Below, piece after piece: positions 26,201 to 41,200 of a stretch of DNA of 64,000 nt. The translations under genes were made by a program, and so were the position numbers. The DNA is from Mnemiopsis leidyi. Taxonomy: Eukaryota; Ctenophora; Tentaculata; Lobata; Bolinopsidae. How positions within the stretch are numbered: position 1 is the stretch's first letter; every line of letters starts with the position of its first letter. A model generated the notes under the pieces. It worked only from the letters and a program-made list of their open reading frames with translations, was not told where the DNA came from and did no database searches. The DNA is taken from the NCBI GenBank assembly GCA_000226015.1, contig JH153807.1:107254-171253 (forward strand), written 5' to 3'.

Positions 26201-29200
26201 CCGATCACATGTCCATTCTCTCTACTCCAATTGGACAACGTTTCGTCTCATTGTTTCACCAGTTGGCCTGCCCCCTTTATCTGAAACAGTCCTCTAACAA
26301 AACTCCCTTCCTCCTTGTTTTGTTTCGAGTTGGTCCTGTAGAAGCGCCCAACCCCCAATATGTCTTATCACTTGTGCAGCCAGTTCCAGACTTACCAAGA
26401 ACATTGTTGTCTTGATATCACGTGATTGAGGTTGTTCGAGGTTTGTTTAATTGTTTGTTGCTGTTGACATTTCTCTGCTACGTACCGGGTTTTTAGACTC
26501 CTTTAAGGTGTTCATCAGGTTGTTCAGGCCCCAACCTCTTAGAATTATAGCCGACCCTTGAACTAGAAGATTATAATCAGCTTAATTAAAGCACTCACAA
26601 CCAGAACCTTATACTGCACCACAGTGAATATTTACGTCCCACATATAATCCCATAATCGACAGTAATCGACAATAATCATTATCCTTGCTGCTGTTTTCA
26701 GTTCACCATTCCTACACGTGCGGACTCATTCACAATTCATGAGCCGCGCAGCTCAAAGCCCCACAATTACTGTTCAGCTTATCATTGTCAATCTCACTCT
26801 GGTGAGCTGGTTCTCTCTCTCTGTCTCTCTGGATTGATTTACAGTGCGATCCATTCCAGCATGCATGTTCTCATTAAGTATGTTCAGACTTCAGCTGCCC
26901 CTCATGTGAACTGGATCTGGATTTGCTGATTAGAGTTGCTGATTTGAGAACCTTAGACTAGAACAATGATATGTTGCTTGTTGTAGATAACACGGCTAGT
27001 GCAATCTATGAATAAATTCGCAAANNNNNNNNNNTTAGGGTTAGGGTTAGGGTTAGGGTTAGGGTTAGGGTTAGGGTTAGGGTTAGGCTATAAAGTGCGT
27101 TTAGCTAAATAGTTTTTTAGCTATATAGTGCGGGAATCATGTGAACTGGATCTGGATTTGCTGATTAGAGTTGCTGATTTGAGAACCTTAGACTAGAACA
27201 ATGATATGTTGCTTGTTGTAGATAACACGGCTAGTGCAATCTATGAATATATTCGCAAAACGAGCCACTCTAGATGAGAATTAGGAGCTTACAGTTGAGG
27301 TATGTTATGAATATATTTGCTCCTGTTTGGTAAACGACCACCACTCTTATTATCAGCTGTGGCGTGATTATTACAAAAAGCAAATGACTTGAGGTTTTTA
27401 GTTATTACCGATGGCTTGAGCTGGTTGAATGTTTTCCGTGAATAACATATCGTCGTGGCCGAACTTCCAAATTACTGTACAATTTTATACATTGCAGCTG
27501 GTAAATTCAATTAAAGAATACTGTGGTAAATTTCTATTTTAACAATTTTATAAGGTATGAGCTGGGCTACTACTGCGCTTCTTTAGACACGATATTGTGT
27601 TGTGTTGCAGTTTTGAAACCGTGTTCTATATTTAAACGTGCTATTCAAAAGTAAGAATCTTCGACCTGTTCCTTTGTTTGACAGTTACACCTCTGATAAA
27701 GTATAACTGGGATTAGGGTCCTTTCCTTTTAAACCGGATCTGCTTGTATCAAAAATGAAAAATCACTCTTGTTTTCGCTTAGGTCATATGGTATGCTAGG
27801 CTTCTAATCAACTTGTTCAGATTTCATGATTGCTATCGTGATCATTTGCTTGCGTTTCGGTTTAGAATTATCCAGCCGTATATGTCATTTCTCATCCCCT
27901 ACAATACACATGTACTATATATTCTTCTACAAACATTTGACTCTGGTTCCTCTCCGCACTCCTCAACTCGGTCGATATTGATTTAGATGTATAAAATTTT
28001 GAAATTAATTTCGTCTGGAGCAATTTATAACGTTTTAATCGACGATAATTGTCACAATTACCCTGCACTATACAACTACGCGGTCACGCATTTACTTTCA
28101 TTTCCGTTCATCTCTGCTACACTGGCTCTGTGTTTAGTGTTAAATAGGTGTCTAGGTTATTACCTGATCTAGTTTATTATTATTTTGTCCTATATTAAAC
28201 TGAGGATTATATCTTCAGAGAGATGACTCGGTTGCCATGATTAAAATGAGATTCTGATTTAAGCATTAAAAACCAGGAGGCATATCAGTAGTTCAAATTG
28301 CACTCAAATGGACCCACCCACATATATTACGCATTATTTGTCTAGCGACTCCATTAACGTACGCAGTCCCTTAATCTTCCCAATCTGTCATTGCGCATTA
28401 GTGGGGACTACTGAATATCCCTACCTCCGACAGCTCTGGAAATTGAATTCACGGTAGCCAACTATTTGTTGTCATTTAGACAAAACGAGGTTAGTCTACC
28501 GGCATCTAAGACATTTTGACAGATATCTACCAGATCTTCTATTTTTGTCTGTGATTTGAAATGGCATTCCCGACATCTATACCTCCCCCTCCACCACTAC
28601 TACTCCTTCATAAAGTATTACGTTGTAAAAAGAAGTGGAACCCTATTTACCCAAGCTCACGGATAAGGACTCTAAGGCTCATGACTGCTCAGTAAATCTG
28701 ATAAAGACACTTCCCTACCCAAACAAAAAGACAAGATGATACAAGCATCACAGCCGATAGAAATGAGATCGTATCCATACAACTCGTTGTATACGGCCAG
28801 TGCGGCTGGCACGAAAATCATCTTGATCTGATCAAGGTCGTCAAGTATGTAGAGTTTATTCCGTGATGTGTCGTGGAATGTATGACTTGTTCGATCTATA
28901 TCAAGTGTAGGACAAGAGGAAGAGTAAAGACTTAAGTTCCTGGCTCTTAGTTCCTATCAGCTTCACTTGGTACCGAGTTTTGACGGGCGTTGGCTAATGT
29001 CTTCTCCAGAAATCCTTGTTTTGTCGATCTGTTAGCCGTCCCGCGGATCTTTATTCACTTTTCTATATTGGCAATTGTTCGGGACTTGTGGCCTTGTTGG
29101 ATATCAGATTTTTCTGAAGAAGTACAGGTCCATGACTGATAACGATTTCAATCTTCATTTGTGCTTAGACCTTTTAGTAAAGGATCGAATTTTAAATCAC

Positions 29201-32200
29201 TGTCGATTCAACAAATCGTTATCCGAATTGAATTTGAAATGTCTCAAAAAGTCGGCCGCAAATGGGCTGCTAAGATCTTCGAGCCAAATGATATAATTAA
29301 TTCTCGCGTCTAAGCATGTATATTTTTCTGTTACAGATGATTTATAGATCGCTTGAAATACCTGAAAAGCTAATAGATCTTCAACTGAGATCGAATTAAT
29401 CATCGCGTTTTGGAGAAATTTGGGTCATATCACATAATAATTATGAATTGTAATTGTATTTCTTCCCTCTAAACCTGATTTATGTGACAAAAATACTCTT
29501 AGTTGTAGTCTAGTGAATGTTGTTGAACGTTGTGTCGATTCACTATTGCCAAACCGTTTTTCTTATAAATCTTGCCATTAAATTTGTTGTACAGATCATT
29601 TCGAACGTTTCCCACGATGCACATGTCATTGACGCTCAACTGCACTTAATCTTAGCTCCCTGTTAACCTGGCACAAAATTATTAAATCGCGTGCCGCACT
29701 CCTTTGGATTCCCTCCTCTCTCTCCCTCTCCTGATCTACCTCCATCTTTCTTCCTGCATGACCATCCTGACTCCTCTCTCTCCCTCCCACTGACCTGAGT
29801 TTCGGTACTTTTTGTCAGGAATGGTAAAAGTGAAGGTAGACACCAGACTCTTGCCGGTATAGATACCTGACAATATCCTTCACACTTCACCTCACCTTCA
29901 CGCCCCGTCACTGTCGAACCTAGCTATATGACGTGTAGTTCTTGCTCTTTAAACTCTCACACGCCAGCTTCGTTACCTCACAATAAGCATGATGTCAAAT
30001 TGTCACCGGGATTCCTGCTGATTATTTTGTCAGATTTTCCCGCGCACTTCTACGTTGATTGCCGGTTGTTTCCGTGTCTGGGATGAGTTCCCACGATGAG
30101 CTAGGTCGAAAGTTTTGTCCTTTCTTGCGTAGGTAGACGTTACGGTATCGGGCTTGGTGATTCGTTAATCTGAAGGTTATCTAACTCCTGACAACGTTTT
30201 GGGATTAAGTTATTATCATTTAGAAATACTTATCATGCTCTCTTCTTTCTATTAGTAACCTTGAGTACAACATATTTCGCACAGGCAGCTTCGCTTTTAG
30301 CTCCTCAATATTTCTCCTACTCCTGCAGTTCGAGTTTCACATCTTGTTTGAAACCTCATACCAATCACTCCCCCCTCCCTACAATTTCTCACGAAAACCA
30401 ATCAAACCTACCATTCTCCACCACACGCTGCGTCTCAACCAATCAGCGACCCGCATTTATACCACGTGTCCTGTACCTACCCTGACCCATCACTCTGTCC
30501 CATCCTCCTAGTCAATGTCCCCAGTCTCCATTGTCTCCACTTGCTAACCGTGAAACATTAGCAGAGAAATTGTGACATTCCCTTGGTCAGTATGAAAGGA
30601 GTTTCTCTCCTATTGAATACTGTTAATGGTCTACAAATTGAGGGGGACAGAGGACACGGCAAATCTGGTTATCTTGTTAAAGAATCTTTTTCTAGGCTTG
30701 GTTGGAGCTGATTGTGTTTCAATTTCTGTACAAATTGTCGGAGTTCGTCCTCAGTTAGTAACACAAAGCTGAGTCGTGTTTTTGTTGCAAGTTTCAGTTG
30801 GTAAGAATTAACAATTATTTAGTTGTTTAGTTGTTTGTCTAACTTCACTGGAACTCATTGTATAAAAATGGGCAACAAATATGCAAGAATATTTCCCCAA
30901 CATTTATTTGTTCTGCACCTTTTTACTCACTCCCACATTTTCTAAAGAACCACTCATTTTAAACATAACTAATTGTCACCGAGCATGACGTTAGACTTCC
31001 GGGAGCTGGTCCTGAAGACCCAGGTCTCTGTGGTCCCCTACTGGTGAACCCGTTACCATGGCAACAACGCCAGACCGGCCCCTTTGTTTTGAATGTGTCT
31101 AAGTATCTTGCTTTTCTATTGCCATGTTTTGTTTATAACTTTCTCTCTATGTTACTCAGGAACAAGCTGCTATTTTAACGTTTGAAATTTAGGTCGGGGT
31201 AAGAAAATTTAGGTTCTGTTGCGGTTTTAGTTCCTGATACCACTGTCCTTCTTTAATTACCCCAAATGTATGGCCTCACCTTGGAATTTATGCTATGGTT
31301 TAAACCCATACAAAATTTTACTGCTCATAACGCACCTGTCAGAACTCACACGAAAGACTGCCTGCATTTTACCTTGCTCATGAAATGATTCCGGTAGTTG
31401 AATCTTGCATTGCGTTTTCCTTTTCAAGTATAGTACTTCATTGACTGGTTGATCCAATTACCCACACGCTCGGTAATTGGTTTGACAGCTGAACCTGGAG
31501 GGTCCAACCCACCCACCAATCACCTCACGTGCCTCAATTTGCACGTGCATCCCTTACGTTTCATGTCTGCACGTGCACGTTTGTAGTACCAATGTGGTTA
31601 GAAAATTTTCTTTGTCCATTTAATGAAACTGCGTCGATAAGCAGGACCGCCGTCAACTAAGCCCCAATAAGCACCCAATAAGCGTATCGTTTCAGACCGC
31701 ATCGTGCTACATATCTTCACCACATTGGTTTAGAACTGCTTCATTTCACGTCACGTGATTCATGTACGATATGATTGTTGAACCTTGAAGCACAGCCCCA
31801 GGCCCCAACTCTCTGGTTTGTTGTGTCTGATCGAGCTTCAGACGGCTAGGTTTGCTGTCTTGATTGACTGGTCAAAGCATACTGTTGTATTGCACTTGAA
31901 ATTAATTTATTATAGGTTCAGATGACGTTTATTCTGCTACAGTTGGTTTTATACACTTTATAGGTAGTATCCCTGTTGCAGTCTACAGATGTAACCAATA
32001 AGTCGGATTGCTTTGTCTAATCAATAGATTGGAGCACGTATGTCCTGATTTTATATCAAGCAAACAGATTACCTTGACCACGTGCTTTCTAGAAGATAAT
32101 TGGAGACTTTGTTTCTTCTTTTCAGCTACACTATCGTTCTGCGAAGTTCACGTCATCCTTTCAGAATATAAGCTTCTTATCTTAAATAGATTTTAGAAAT

Positions 32201-35200
32201 TCTGATCCTAATCCTAGATCGGCATTAGTTAAACTAACATCTGCCAGGTTGCTACTTGCTTGGCAACGTTACTCCTTTACAAATGAGTTATCACGTGACT
32301 TCAAGATGAGATCTGAGAACCAGGATGCTTGGTAGCAGGTATCTCATTTAGCAGGGAGTCCCTAGGTTTATCTGACGAGTGAGGAGGTGTTGTCTCTATG
32401 TTGAGGCAATGTCTCCAAATTATTAGGTCTCTGCGAGCAGCAACGCTCAACACCCGAGTCAAATAATTTGATTTTTGTGAAATGGATCTTATTCGTGCTC
32501 GCTTCCGCGAAACGATATGCTTGACTATATAAAACTACATCACGTTGATAAAGTTTATTTTGATTTTTCCCAGATAATTTGTAATTTTTCAAGCTCTAAG
32601 AATTACGGCTAAATTGTATCTAGTGAATCGTATGAGATCTGCAGGGGCTAAACTTGCTTAATAGCCTGTATGTCAAATTACTATGATCACATCTATAAGT
32701 CTTTTAATTGGTTGTTTCCAAACTCGTGATCGAATACACCATTCTGATTGGCTGAACTTGACATGACACATTGAGCTTTTTGATATAACTAAAAGTTTAA
32801 GTATTTATCAAGTAACGTTACCCTTGACTACTTAAAATGGTGTATAAGTAGCGTGGCTTGCTCAGAGATTGCTTATTGATTAGTGAGCATCGAGCGGTTG
32901 ATCAAGAACTCCCTTCCTGCCCACAATATTCCTTCTTTCTTAGTTTTCATGTACAAGCCAGATCCGTCCTTACAAAAATCAACCGATTCTATCATAAGCT
33001 CTAGTCTGAATCGAGTACTTGGATATTCTCGTATATGGCACTAAGCAAAATCTGTCGTTCGTTTCATTTAGTGTTTGTCACGATAACCAAATGGACCATG
33101 TTCTTGGGGTGGGGGTGGTAGAATTCAGGAGTCTTTCAGAGCGATCGTCCAATCTGCCGATAGATCGACATCAACGGTTCGACAAATGATGACTATTAGG
33201 CTCTCCATTTGAAATATTAGCTGTTTAGTTTGAAATATGCTATTATGCTGCTCGAAATTTGAAATATTTTGAATTCTGGTGTCTAAATTTTGGAGTTCAG
33301 TGCGACACGTTGTCTGTGTAGGTTTGCCACCAGATTTTAGGTTACTTTGACAGCAAAATGGCTTCAATCAACCCACAAATTTTTAAAGTTTCTGTGGACT
33401 TTTTGTAACAAATTATTTCTTTCATTATTTAAATCAAATTTTCATTTTTCAGAGCAGCTGTTTGCAACTGCATTTCATTCCTTGAAGTTCGATCGACTCG
33501 ACTTACATCAGTCATTGAAACATATTCACTGCCGATATTTCCAGCTTATGTCATTTCCAGATTACAGTTTAGTTTTGTCCCCTCATTCCTTATCTCCGGT
33601 ACAATTTTAATGACCTACCGATTTATCCCTGAGATACAATTCCCTGTCCTGATTGGACACCACTGTGAAAATCCTCTTCTCTGATTGGCTGACCAAGATC
33701 ACGTGACAAGTTTTTCAAGCACGTGATTAGGTCACAGCCCTCCTATTGGCCAGACAGTTCAGATCTCTTTCGTTGTGCTTGTGGGGAGCTATCTACTGCA
33801 GAGTACAGACACACCAGATGTAGAGGCTCCGTAGAGGTCTGATCGGATTTCCAATATCCAGATTGAAGTGCAACATTTCACTTCAGTTTGTCGTATCAGG
33901 TTTACTTCAGTTTTATTGATTTACCTTAGGGAGTCAGGGGTGTTTCAACTTTCATGTTTTAACTTACATTGTTCTATTCATAGTTTTCCCTTCTGTATTT
34001 AATGGCGTTCTTTTCCTTTCATTTTACTTTTAATTCTGTCTGCTGGAAGGTTCTGCAACATTCAACAATATCCTATTTTCCCACATTTTCATATAACCTG
34101 CAGCTGCCGCGTCCAGCTTTACAATTGTTTTAACCACCACTAGTTGCGTAATTCACAAAGCTTACCACAGTGGCACAGTTATGGGGACCTGTTTTCATCA
34201 CGATGTCCAGCCTTCCCCCATCTCCAACAAACTTCTTCTCTCGTGCTAGCAATGTACGATATAGATACCGAGGTGGTAGCTTGCTTGCTATTTGTACTCT
34301 GACTCATTGAAACTTTAGGAATTTCTACTATTGCTGCTTTTTGTTGAGATTAGTTCGTCTGATCGCGTGCAGTTCTGTTCTGTCACCATTGTTCAAGTTC
34401 TATAGAGGTTGCTGCCACATTTTTTGTGACTAACAATACGATTTGATTTTCATACACGATGACCTACTAAATTTTTCAGCGTTCCTGGTAGTTGCACGGT
34501 TTTTTCTTCAGCTTACTGTAGAATGTTGAAGTTTGTTTTTTAAGACATTTTAGTGGTCAAATACAGTTAGATCTTCTTCTTAATTCGTTTGAATACGATA
34601 TTACGATAAAAAAGCAAGGTTACATCTTTTTTATGTCCCATGATCATGAAATGTTTAACATTGTGATTCTGGCATATCTTCATCACAATGTGCAAGATCA
34701 AGTCCCACAATAACGTAATAAAACCAAAAATATCCCTAAATATCCCAATCCCCTATGACTCACGGCCATGGTATTCTTATTGTCACATCCCAGACTCATT
34801 CCCACAACACCGACAGCTGCTCTCCCTCCAGCTGAACTAACACCGGTCACTTCACACTCCATCATTCATTCACGAAGTGTTCCTCGATAAGCCTACATTT
34901 AGGCCAAGTTCAGGGGTGCAGTAACGAGTTGCAGGTTTTACTTCAGACCATCTTTCTTCACAGTTTTACCCGGTAACTTGTATACCAGCTGGAAGCTGTC
35001 CCTGACAGATTAGTCCCCTCATATCTGGCTTATTTCTCACATAATGCCAATTAGGGACGGACATGAGTTGGGACGGGTCTTGTCCCTGGAATTGTGTACG
35101 TTTGGAGGTGGAATGTTAATCGTCGCGACTAGTTCATTAATGAATAACTTTGATTTTGTGTTGAGATGATCGGCCCCTCTTCATGCTTATTAAGTTTCAT

Positions 35201-38200
35201 TTTAAATTTGTGATTCTTGTTTTGTTTTGAGTTAAAACTCTATTTTGAAGACGTTGAAAATGAAATGTTCGTTCGGAAATTAACGTAACTTAAAGGTTAA
35301 CCTGATTGCTTCTTTTGAAAGTAAGACTTTTGGTGGTACAAACGCTTTCCCAGAAATTTAGAAAATCTAAGTCATTTTCGCCTCCATTTGCAGTTACATA
35401 ATAGCCACATGGATGAACCTCAATTGGCTGTCTAGATTTGACAACTCCTTATACCTATAACGAATGAATAATAAAGAATGACCATATCCGATTATCCGAT
35501 AGATCCAGCTAAGTTCCTCCATTAAGTGAAGCACTGTAAAATCATCACCTCGCACCCGCGAAAACGTAATCAAACACAAGATGAATGATGCCCCAGGTTT
35601 GGTCCAGCTCGGTTGCCATGACAACAGACCTCACCTACCCTCCGTCACAACACCTTGCCAGGAGGTTTGACCTCGCCTCGTGGTCCTTGTTCTATATGTG
35701 TCCTGGACCCTGCTCATCTGGCTACCTTAATTGTGGCAGTCGCATGTTGTGCGACTGGGTTGAGTATGTAATTTGCGGGGTTGTTTGTCCAATTTATTGA
35801 CAGGTTTATGTTCTAGTTCGAGCAAGGCTTTGACTGTCTGTTCGCTAGTTATATTTGTGTGTCCTGAAGTATTCAGAAATTCTAAGTTACCGGCTTTGTA
35901 ATGTTCAAGTCAACACCAGTTAAGTTCATTGTTCAAAGCTAGGATATTTTGTCTCAAACTACGAGGTTTATTGTCCTATAAAATTGGACGAATTGTGATA
36001 AAGCACGTGATTATTGAGGTTGTTCAATTCCATTAAATGCGTTCAATGTTTTACGACCTAAACTGCACTTCATTGCATTTCGCAAATTAACATCGAAAGT
36101 TAAGGTGGAATAACGTTCGCTAGACAAATACCCGTTAAGAACCTGCGAAATGCTACTTCTATGTAAAAACTTTGGTGTAACTAGAGTTATTAAGTTTTCT
36201 GACGCAGTTTTTAAGGTGCTCCAAGTCTTTATGAGTCCGTACAAATTCCATTTTCCTTTCTCAGCAAAACAAAGTTCGCCAGTTTGCAGACTGGAGAGCT
36301 ACCATTTTTTACCAAGTTGAATGATTCAAAGCGTTAGTCATAGAAGATGATTTATGACATCATCTTCAGTCAAATCCTCTAATAAATCTACATCTGCTGT
36401 GTAGTTGAAGCTTGCTCCTCAAATACCGTCCTATCTTTCTTCCCACATCAAGCTCCATGTTGGTTTTCCTCATGATCAGTGACGATTAACATTCGCAGAG
36501 GGTGGGACTGTGTGTTGTGTACATTAGACACTTAGTTTTAATAACTTCCCATTCGTCAGCTATGCAATTAAATGATGTTAAGTACACGCCGACACTGTTC
36601 TCAATCATTGTCTTTTTTCATTGCACCTGTACAGTAGTCGCTAGCATAGTTTTGGTAAGTTGATACTGTTTGTTTTCTTTCCCAAGTTGCACATTTCCTC
36701 CCATTTTCGGAAGACCGGGTTTTGTTAAAGATACTGTTAAAAGACCGGGAAAGTATTTATTTGATCTAAAATTGGATTGTCCTGGGGGCAGACACACCTG
36801 CTCTTCTCGATTCAGTTGGTTTACTTCGCAGCAAAAGATAACTTTTTTTTGGTGAACGAATTATGACTTGCAGTCAGGACAACGACTGGGATTATAATTG
36901 AAATTAGCAGATTTCCCGACGGAATGGAGATTTGCCTAGAGGGATGGGTGTCCTTGTCTTTCTTATCACTCGTCAGTGCCTCCCGCAGTGTCGTTGGCAG
37001 GTGTTTACTTCAGTTTCTTGGGGGTTTCTTCTAAAGATAACTAATCAATAAGCAGCTGCGTCTAGGTTCTCATGTGAATAGGACTGATATTGATTGCGCT
37101 TCAGCCTAATTCACAGCTGGTTTACTTAGTAATCGTTTTGGTGCTCAGTAACTGTCTTAAATTTTCAAGTCCGTGATGTTCTTTTCGTAACTTTTTTATC
37201 TGTACATTAATTCGACTGAAAATAAAATATCGGTATTGCTGATAGGGGAATTCCGATAACTTTAGGTTGATCTCTACAGTCTACATCTCCCCTGGCGTCA
37301 AGAAATGCTTACATTTTTCTGGCTTTTAGCGTCGCTCTGTTTCACGTTTTTACCGTTTTCAATGCTTAAAGTTGATTTCAAACCTAGTTTGAACGCCTTA
37401 TCGAACAGCTTTTAGTTGTTTTTAAGCCCCATAGTCTTTTCTTCTCTACCGAATTAGTGAAATCATCTCAATGGTTGTCACTCATAAAGATCAGATTTCC
37501 TAACAATAATAGAATAACATGATCTCTGTTTTTAAGTCAGTTACCACTCGAGTTGGAATTACCACCGGATTACCCACAAAATTAATCTCGTGCCCTCGAT
37601 AACCCAGACGATCAGACCTAACCATCTCTTAATGGGTTCTGTTGAACCCATTTCACATCATTTCTCTCCATATAGCTAACAAAACATAGATTTTAACCGT
37701 GAACTGGGCATTTATTCCATTTACCGTTAGTCGTTATTCGGTGTCAAAAAGTCTCCTAACTTATATTTCCCCTAAATTTCAAAGGGGAACGTGCTATAAC
37801 CCATTGCAACGACATGTCCTAGATCCACTATGGAAGCTATTTCAGGATCGCATTAGCAATTACAGTGGCTGTTGGGTTGCCTTAAATCCTCCGTCCTGAG
37901 TGGCTAATTTCATCACGGGATCAAAATACTGCAATATGATTGGTTGATGATCGTGTGTGAGGGAGATAGTTCCGACGTTGATTCAATATAGGGTGGTTTA
38001 CCATGGTCAACTAGCGGTGATTTTTGCGGTATGGCCACTTCAAATACCTCGTTCGGTATGGTCGGGTGGTTTTGTGCTCTACGACTTACTTGGACGCATT
38101 CTGGACTTTTTCGATTTCAAAACTCAATTCACGACAACACTCCAAATATTTTCGGGGTCTTTAAATTCTACATTTTCGTGTTCATACCAGTGATTTCTTT

Positions 38201-41200
38201 ATTTCCAAACTGTGATACACAACAATTCTTATAAAAACTATTCTCCTGACAACTGCCCACATTTTATCCATAATAGTTCATTTTCAAGGCATTCGGCTGA
38301 CCCGGCTTGGCATATCTGACTAACAATATCTTCTGATCTCCATGCAGTTCGTATAAGTCTAATTCTCACAACCAAGAAGTACATATATATATCCAACATA
38401 ACGGTCCATGTCTGATGTGCTGGAAATTGTCATGAAGCTCGATCATAATCACTGCTATCGGCGGACTATTATCAAGATCCATCTTGATAATTGGACAATC
38501 TTGCTAATGCCAAGACTGAGGCCTCTATGGGATGCGTCACTTATCATACAGCAACATAATATTAAATTTAGGTGTGATACGACCAATACTTGATTTCTAA
38601 CTTTAATGTGCAATGAAATTTCATTAAAATGTGCATTTTATTGAATATTTAGCATACAGCTATGTCTCAAACTTGTCGCCATAATTATCATATTGTAGTG
38701 ATCATGGCTCAAATGAACACTATTGGATTCACAAAATGAAAGACCGCAAATATAGATATTTGATCGAAACATCTGACAATCATAGCTTATAAAATATCGT
38801 AACGATAACGGTTACATAAGATCCTATCGCAGGTCTTACGATCCACTTTGGTATATCCACCATATATTTTAACAAGCAGTCTACCCGCCTGGAGGCTATA
38901 ATTCAAGTTAAAATTCGCCAAGTTACAAAACTATCTAACAAAGTAACATCTCCAATAACTCTGGAACACCTCGCCTAGCAAGTATCACGTGACCACGCCC
39001 AATCATGTGACCACACTTAGTCACTACGTTCTGATACTTCACCCTAAGTTTCAACGTGCCCTACTGTTTTTGCGTGCTGGACACAAGCTTGCTTGGCAGC
39101 GTGAGACTCTCATTGCAATCTCCTTGAGTCTCGTAGTGTCCTTCTGGCTCATATTTTAGTTTCTTGTGGTTTTGTTTTGTTGATGTGACATTCTTTTTGT
39201 GAGTCGTCGTGGTCTGTTTGCAGTGTTTCTTTTGTCACAAATTCAATTCGTTACAAAAATTCATGCTTTGAATACTGTTGGCTGAGCGACTTTTTACGAT
39301 TCAGTTTCCAATGAGACACTTTCTTAAAGCTTAGATGGTGCTTTGATTAAGGTTTTAGTCCGTTCCATAAGGTTTTCTCACTGAATATGATCTAAGGTAC
39401 TGACTGTAATGTGCAGCATTAGTTTTTACTTAACCTATCGTGCCCTGTTTCTGGTATTCGGTGTTACACAAACCCTCTGGAGAGTGTTACATAGACCCTC
39501 TGGAGTGTGTTAAATAGGACTGCTTGCACCTCGGTTAACCGTCAATATCAAGTTACAAATAATTGCTTGGTCATTTTTCTCCCCACCAGAGCTCTGTTAC
39601 GATTCTATTTATTCTGACCACATTATAGTGTCATACTCATGAAATTCGCTTTGCATTAATTTGGGATACCTGAAGGGACCTTTTAGTGGTCGAACCATGA
39701 CACAATAACTCAATCTCAACTATTGCTCTATTGACCTTTCTTTTGCCGTTTAATCACAATCAAGGAAACTGCCCCACGATTTATTTGAAGCTCTGACGCT
39801 CCATTTTTTCGGATTGTCCCTCAATTTTCTGATTGCACTCTGCTTGCCGCGCTACGCTGAAGTAACACGGAACCAACATTAAGTAATACTTCACCGGATC
39901 ACCACCGCAGATGATTTAAGTCGGTGGAGGACAGAGCCACCCCACTTGTCAGGGTGCCGGGCGGGGGTGGGGGCCCGCTTTTTGAAATTACTGATTTACC
40001 TAATTGATAACGTTCACACTTCCCGGATGAGGAGAGAACTGTTAAAGGGCTGACTTACCTCCAGGCTCCCCTCTCTCACACACTACCACATAATGTACAT
40101 GAAGTGACCTAGCTCCCTCTAATCGCTGAGTTAGGTGACGTTATAAGGTCATGATTTTGACGGATTGGTCGTTGTTTTGGTCCCTATAAATCGGTTGGTA
40201 TCCAGCCAGAAGACTGGTCGTTAACCGTGCCCCCTGACTTGTCACTTGTCCTCCACCCTTCTGTTCTCCCATTTCGACTAGACCGTGCAAACTCCGAATT
40301 TCGTCCAGGTTGGTAGGTGCCTGGTTACTGTTCCACTGACGGGGTTGACAGGCTTTTCCGGGTAGTGGGTGGCAATGTGGAGGGTTAGAGTTTTGGGAAC
40401 ATGGCGGAGATTTTAGCGGGTGCTTCAGAAAATTAAATTCGGGTCTATATTTGGTCTGTTAAACTGTCATATTAAGACTATTGATCTGCTGTGGGGCCGG
40501 GTTTGCAGAGTCTAGCAGTAGTTTTACGATCCATCAGCTCTGACTGTACCCAACTTCTATGCATCAATACCCCTCCCATTTTTAAAGATCCAACACCATC
40601 CTCCTAGCTAGTAGTTGCTGAGAGTTTTCTGTTTCAATTGTATCAGTGTCAACATATTGATCAGTAGCCGTTACACAAGGTTGTACTACAGTTTAGGTTG
40701 AGGTAACTGGTTACCACCAGGTCCCCTCACGACCCGTTTAGAGGGCTTCTCACTCTCCGGCTCTCACTCTCTCTGCAATTCTCACCTAGTTACCCGGCCC
40801 CAACAGGAAGAACTGAATATGATTTAAAGTGTGAGTGGGTATGAGTGGGTTTAGTGCTGGGGTTAGAGTAGACTGTTTGTAGTTCAATTATCTACTTGGT
40901 TCACCTGATCTGCTCGGAAATATGAATCAGTAAATCGATATATATTGTTATCTAGATAAGGATCGAAACTGTCAATGCATTGTCTGATTTTTACACCAGG
41001 CCCCATTGTCCCTCCCCTAGTGGTTTTATGCTACTAAATATCCATTCAATAACATCTCCACATTACATCATTTTTCCTTGTCGCGTGGTTTATTACGTAA
41101 CTGGTCATGATCTAGCCGCCAAGGTACCGACTCTAACTTAAATAATCTCACATTACCCCAGATCTTCACTCAAACGATCGTATCAGAGGATTGCAGTTTT

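Noticed and set aside
25909-26415. 168-codon open frame on the plus strand, with a 101-codon frame opposite
   Set aside because: Both strands are open, composition is not protein-like, no domain is recognisable, and it overlaps a CCAAT/E-box module. Probably chance.
27035-27088. TTAGGG tract as a chromosome end
   Set aside because: The flanks are unique sequence on both sides and the tract lies within a gene intron, so it is interstitial.
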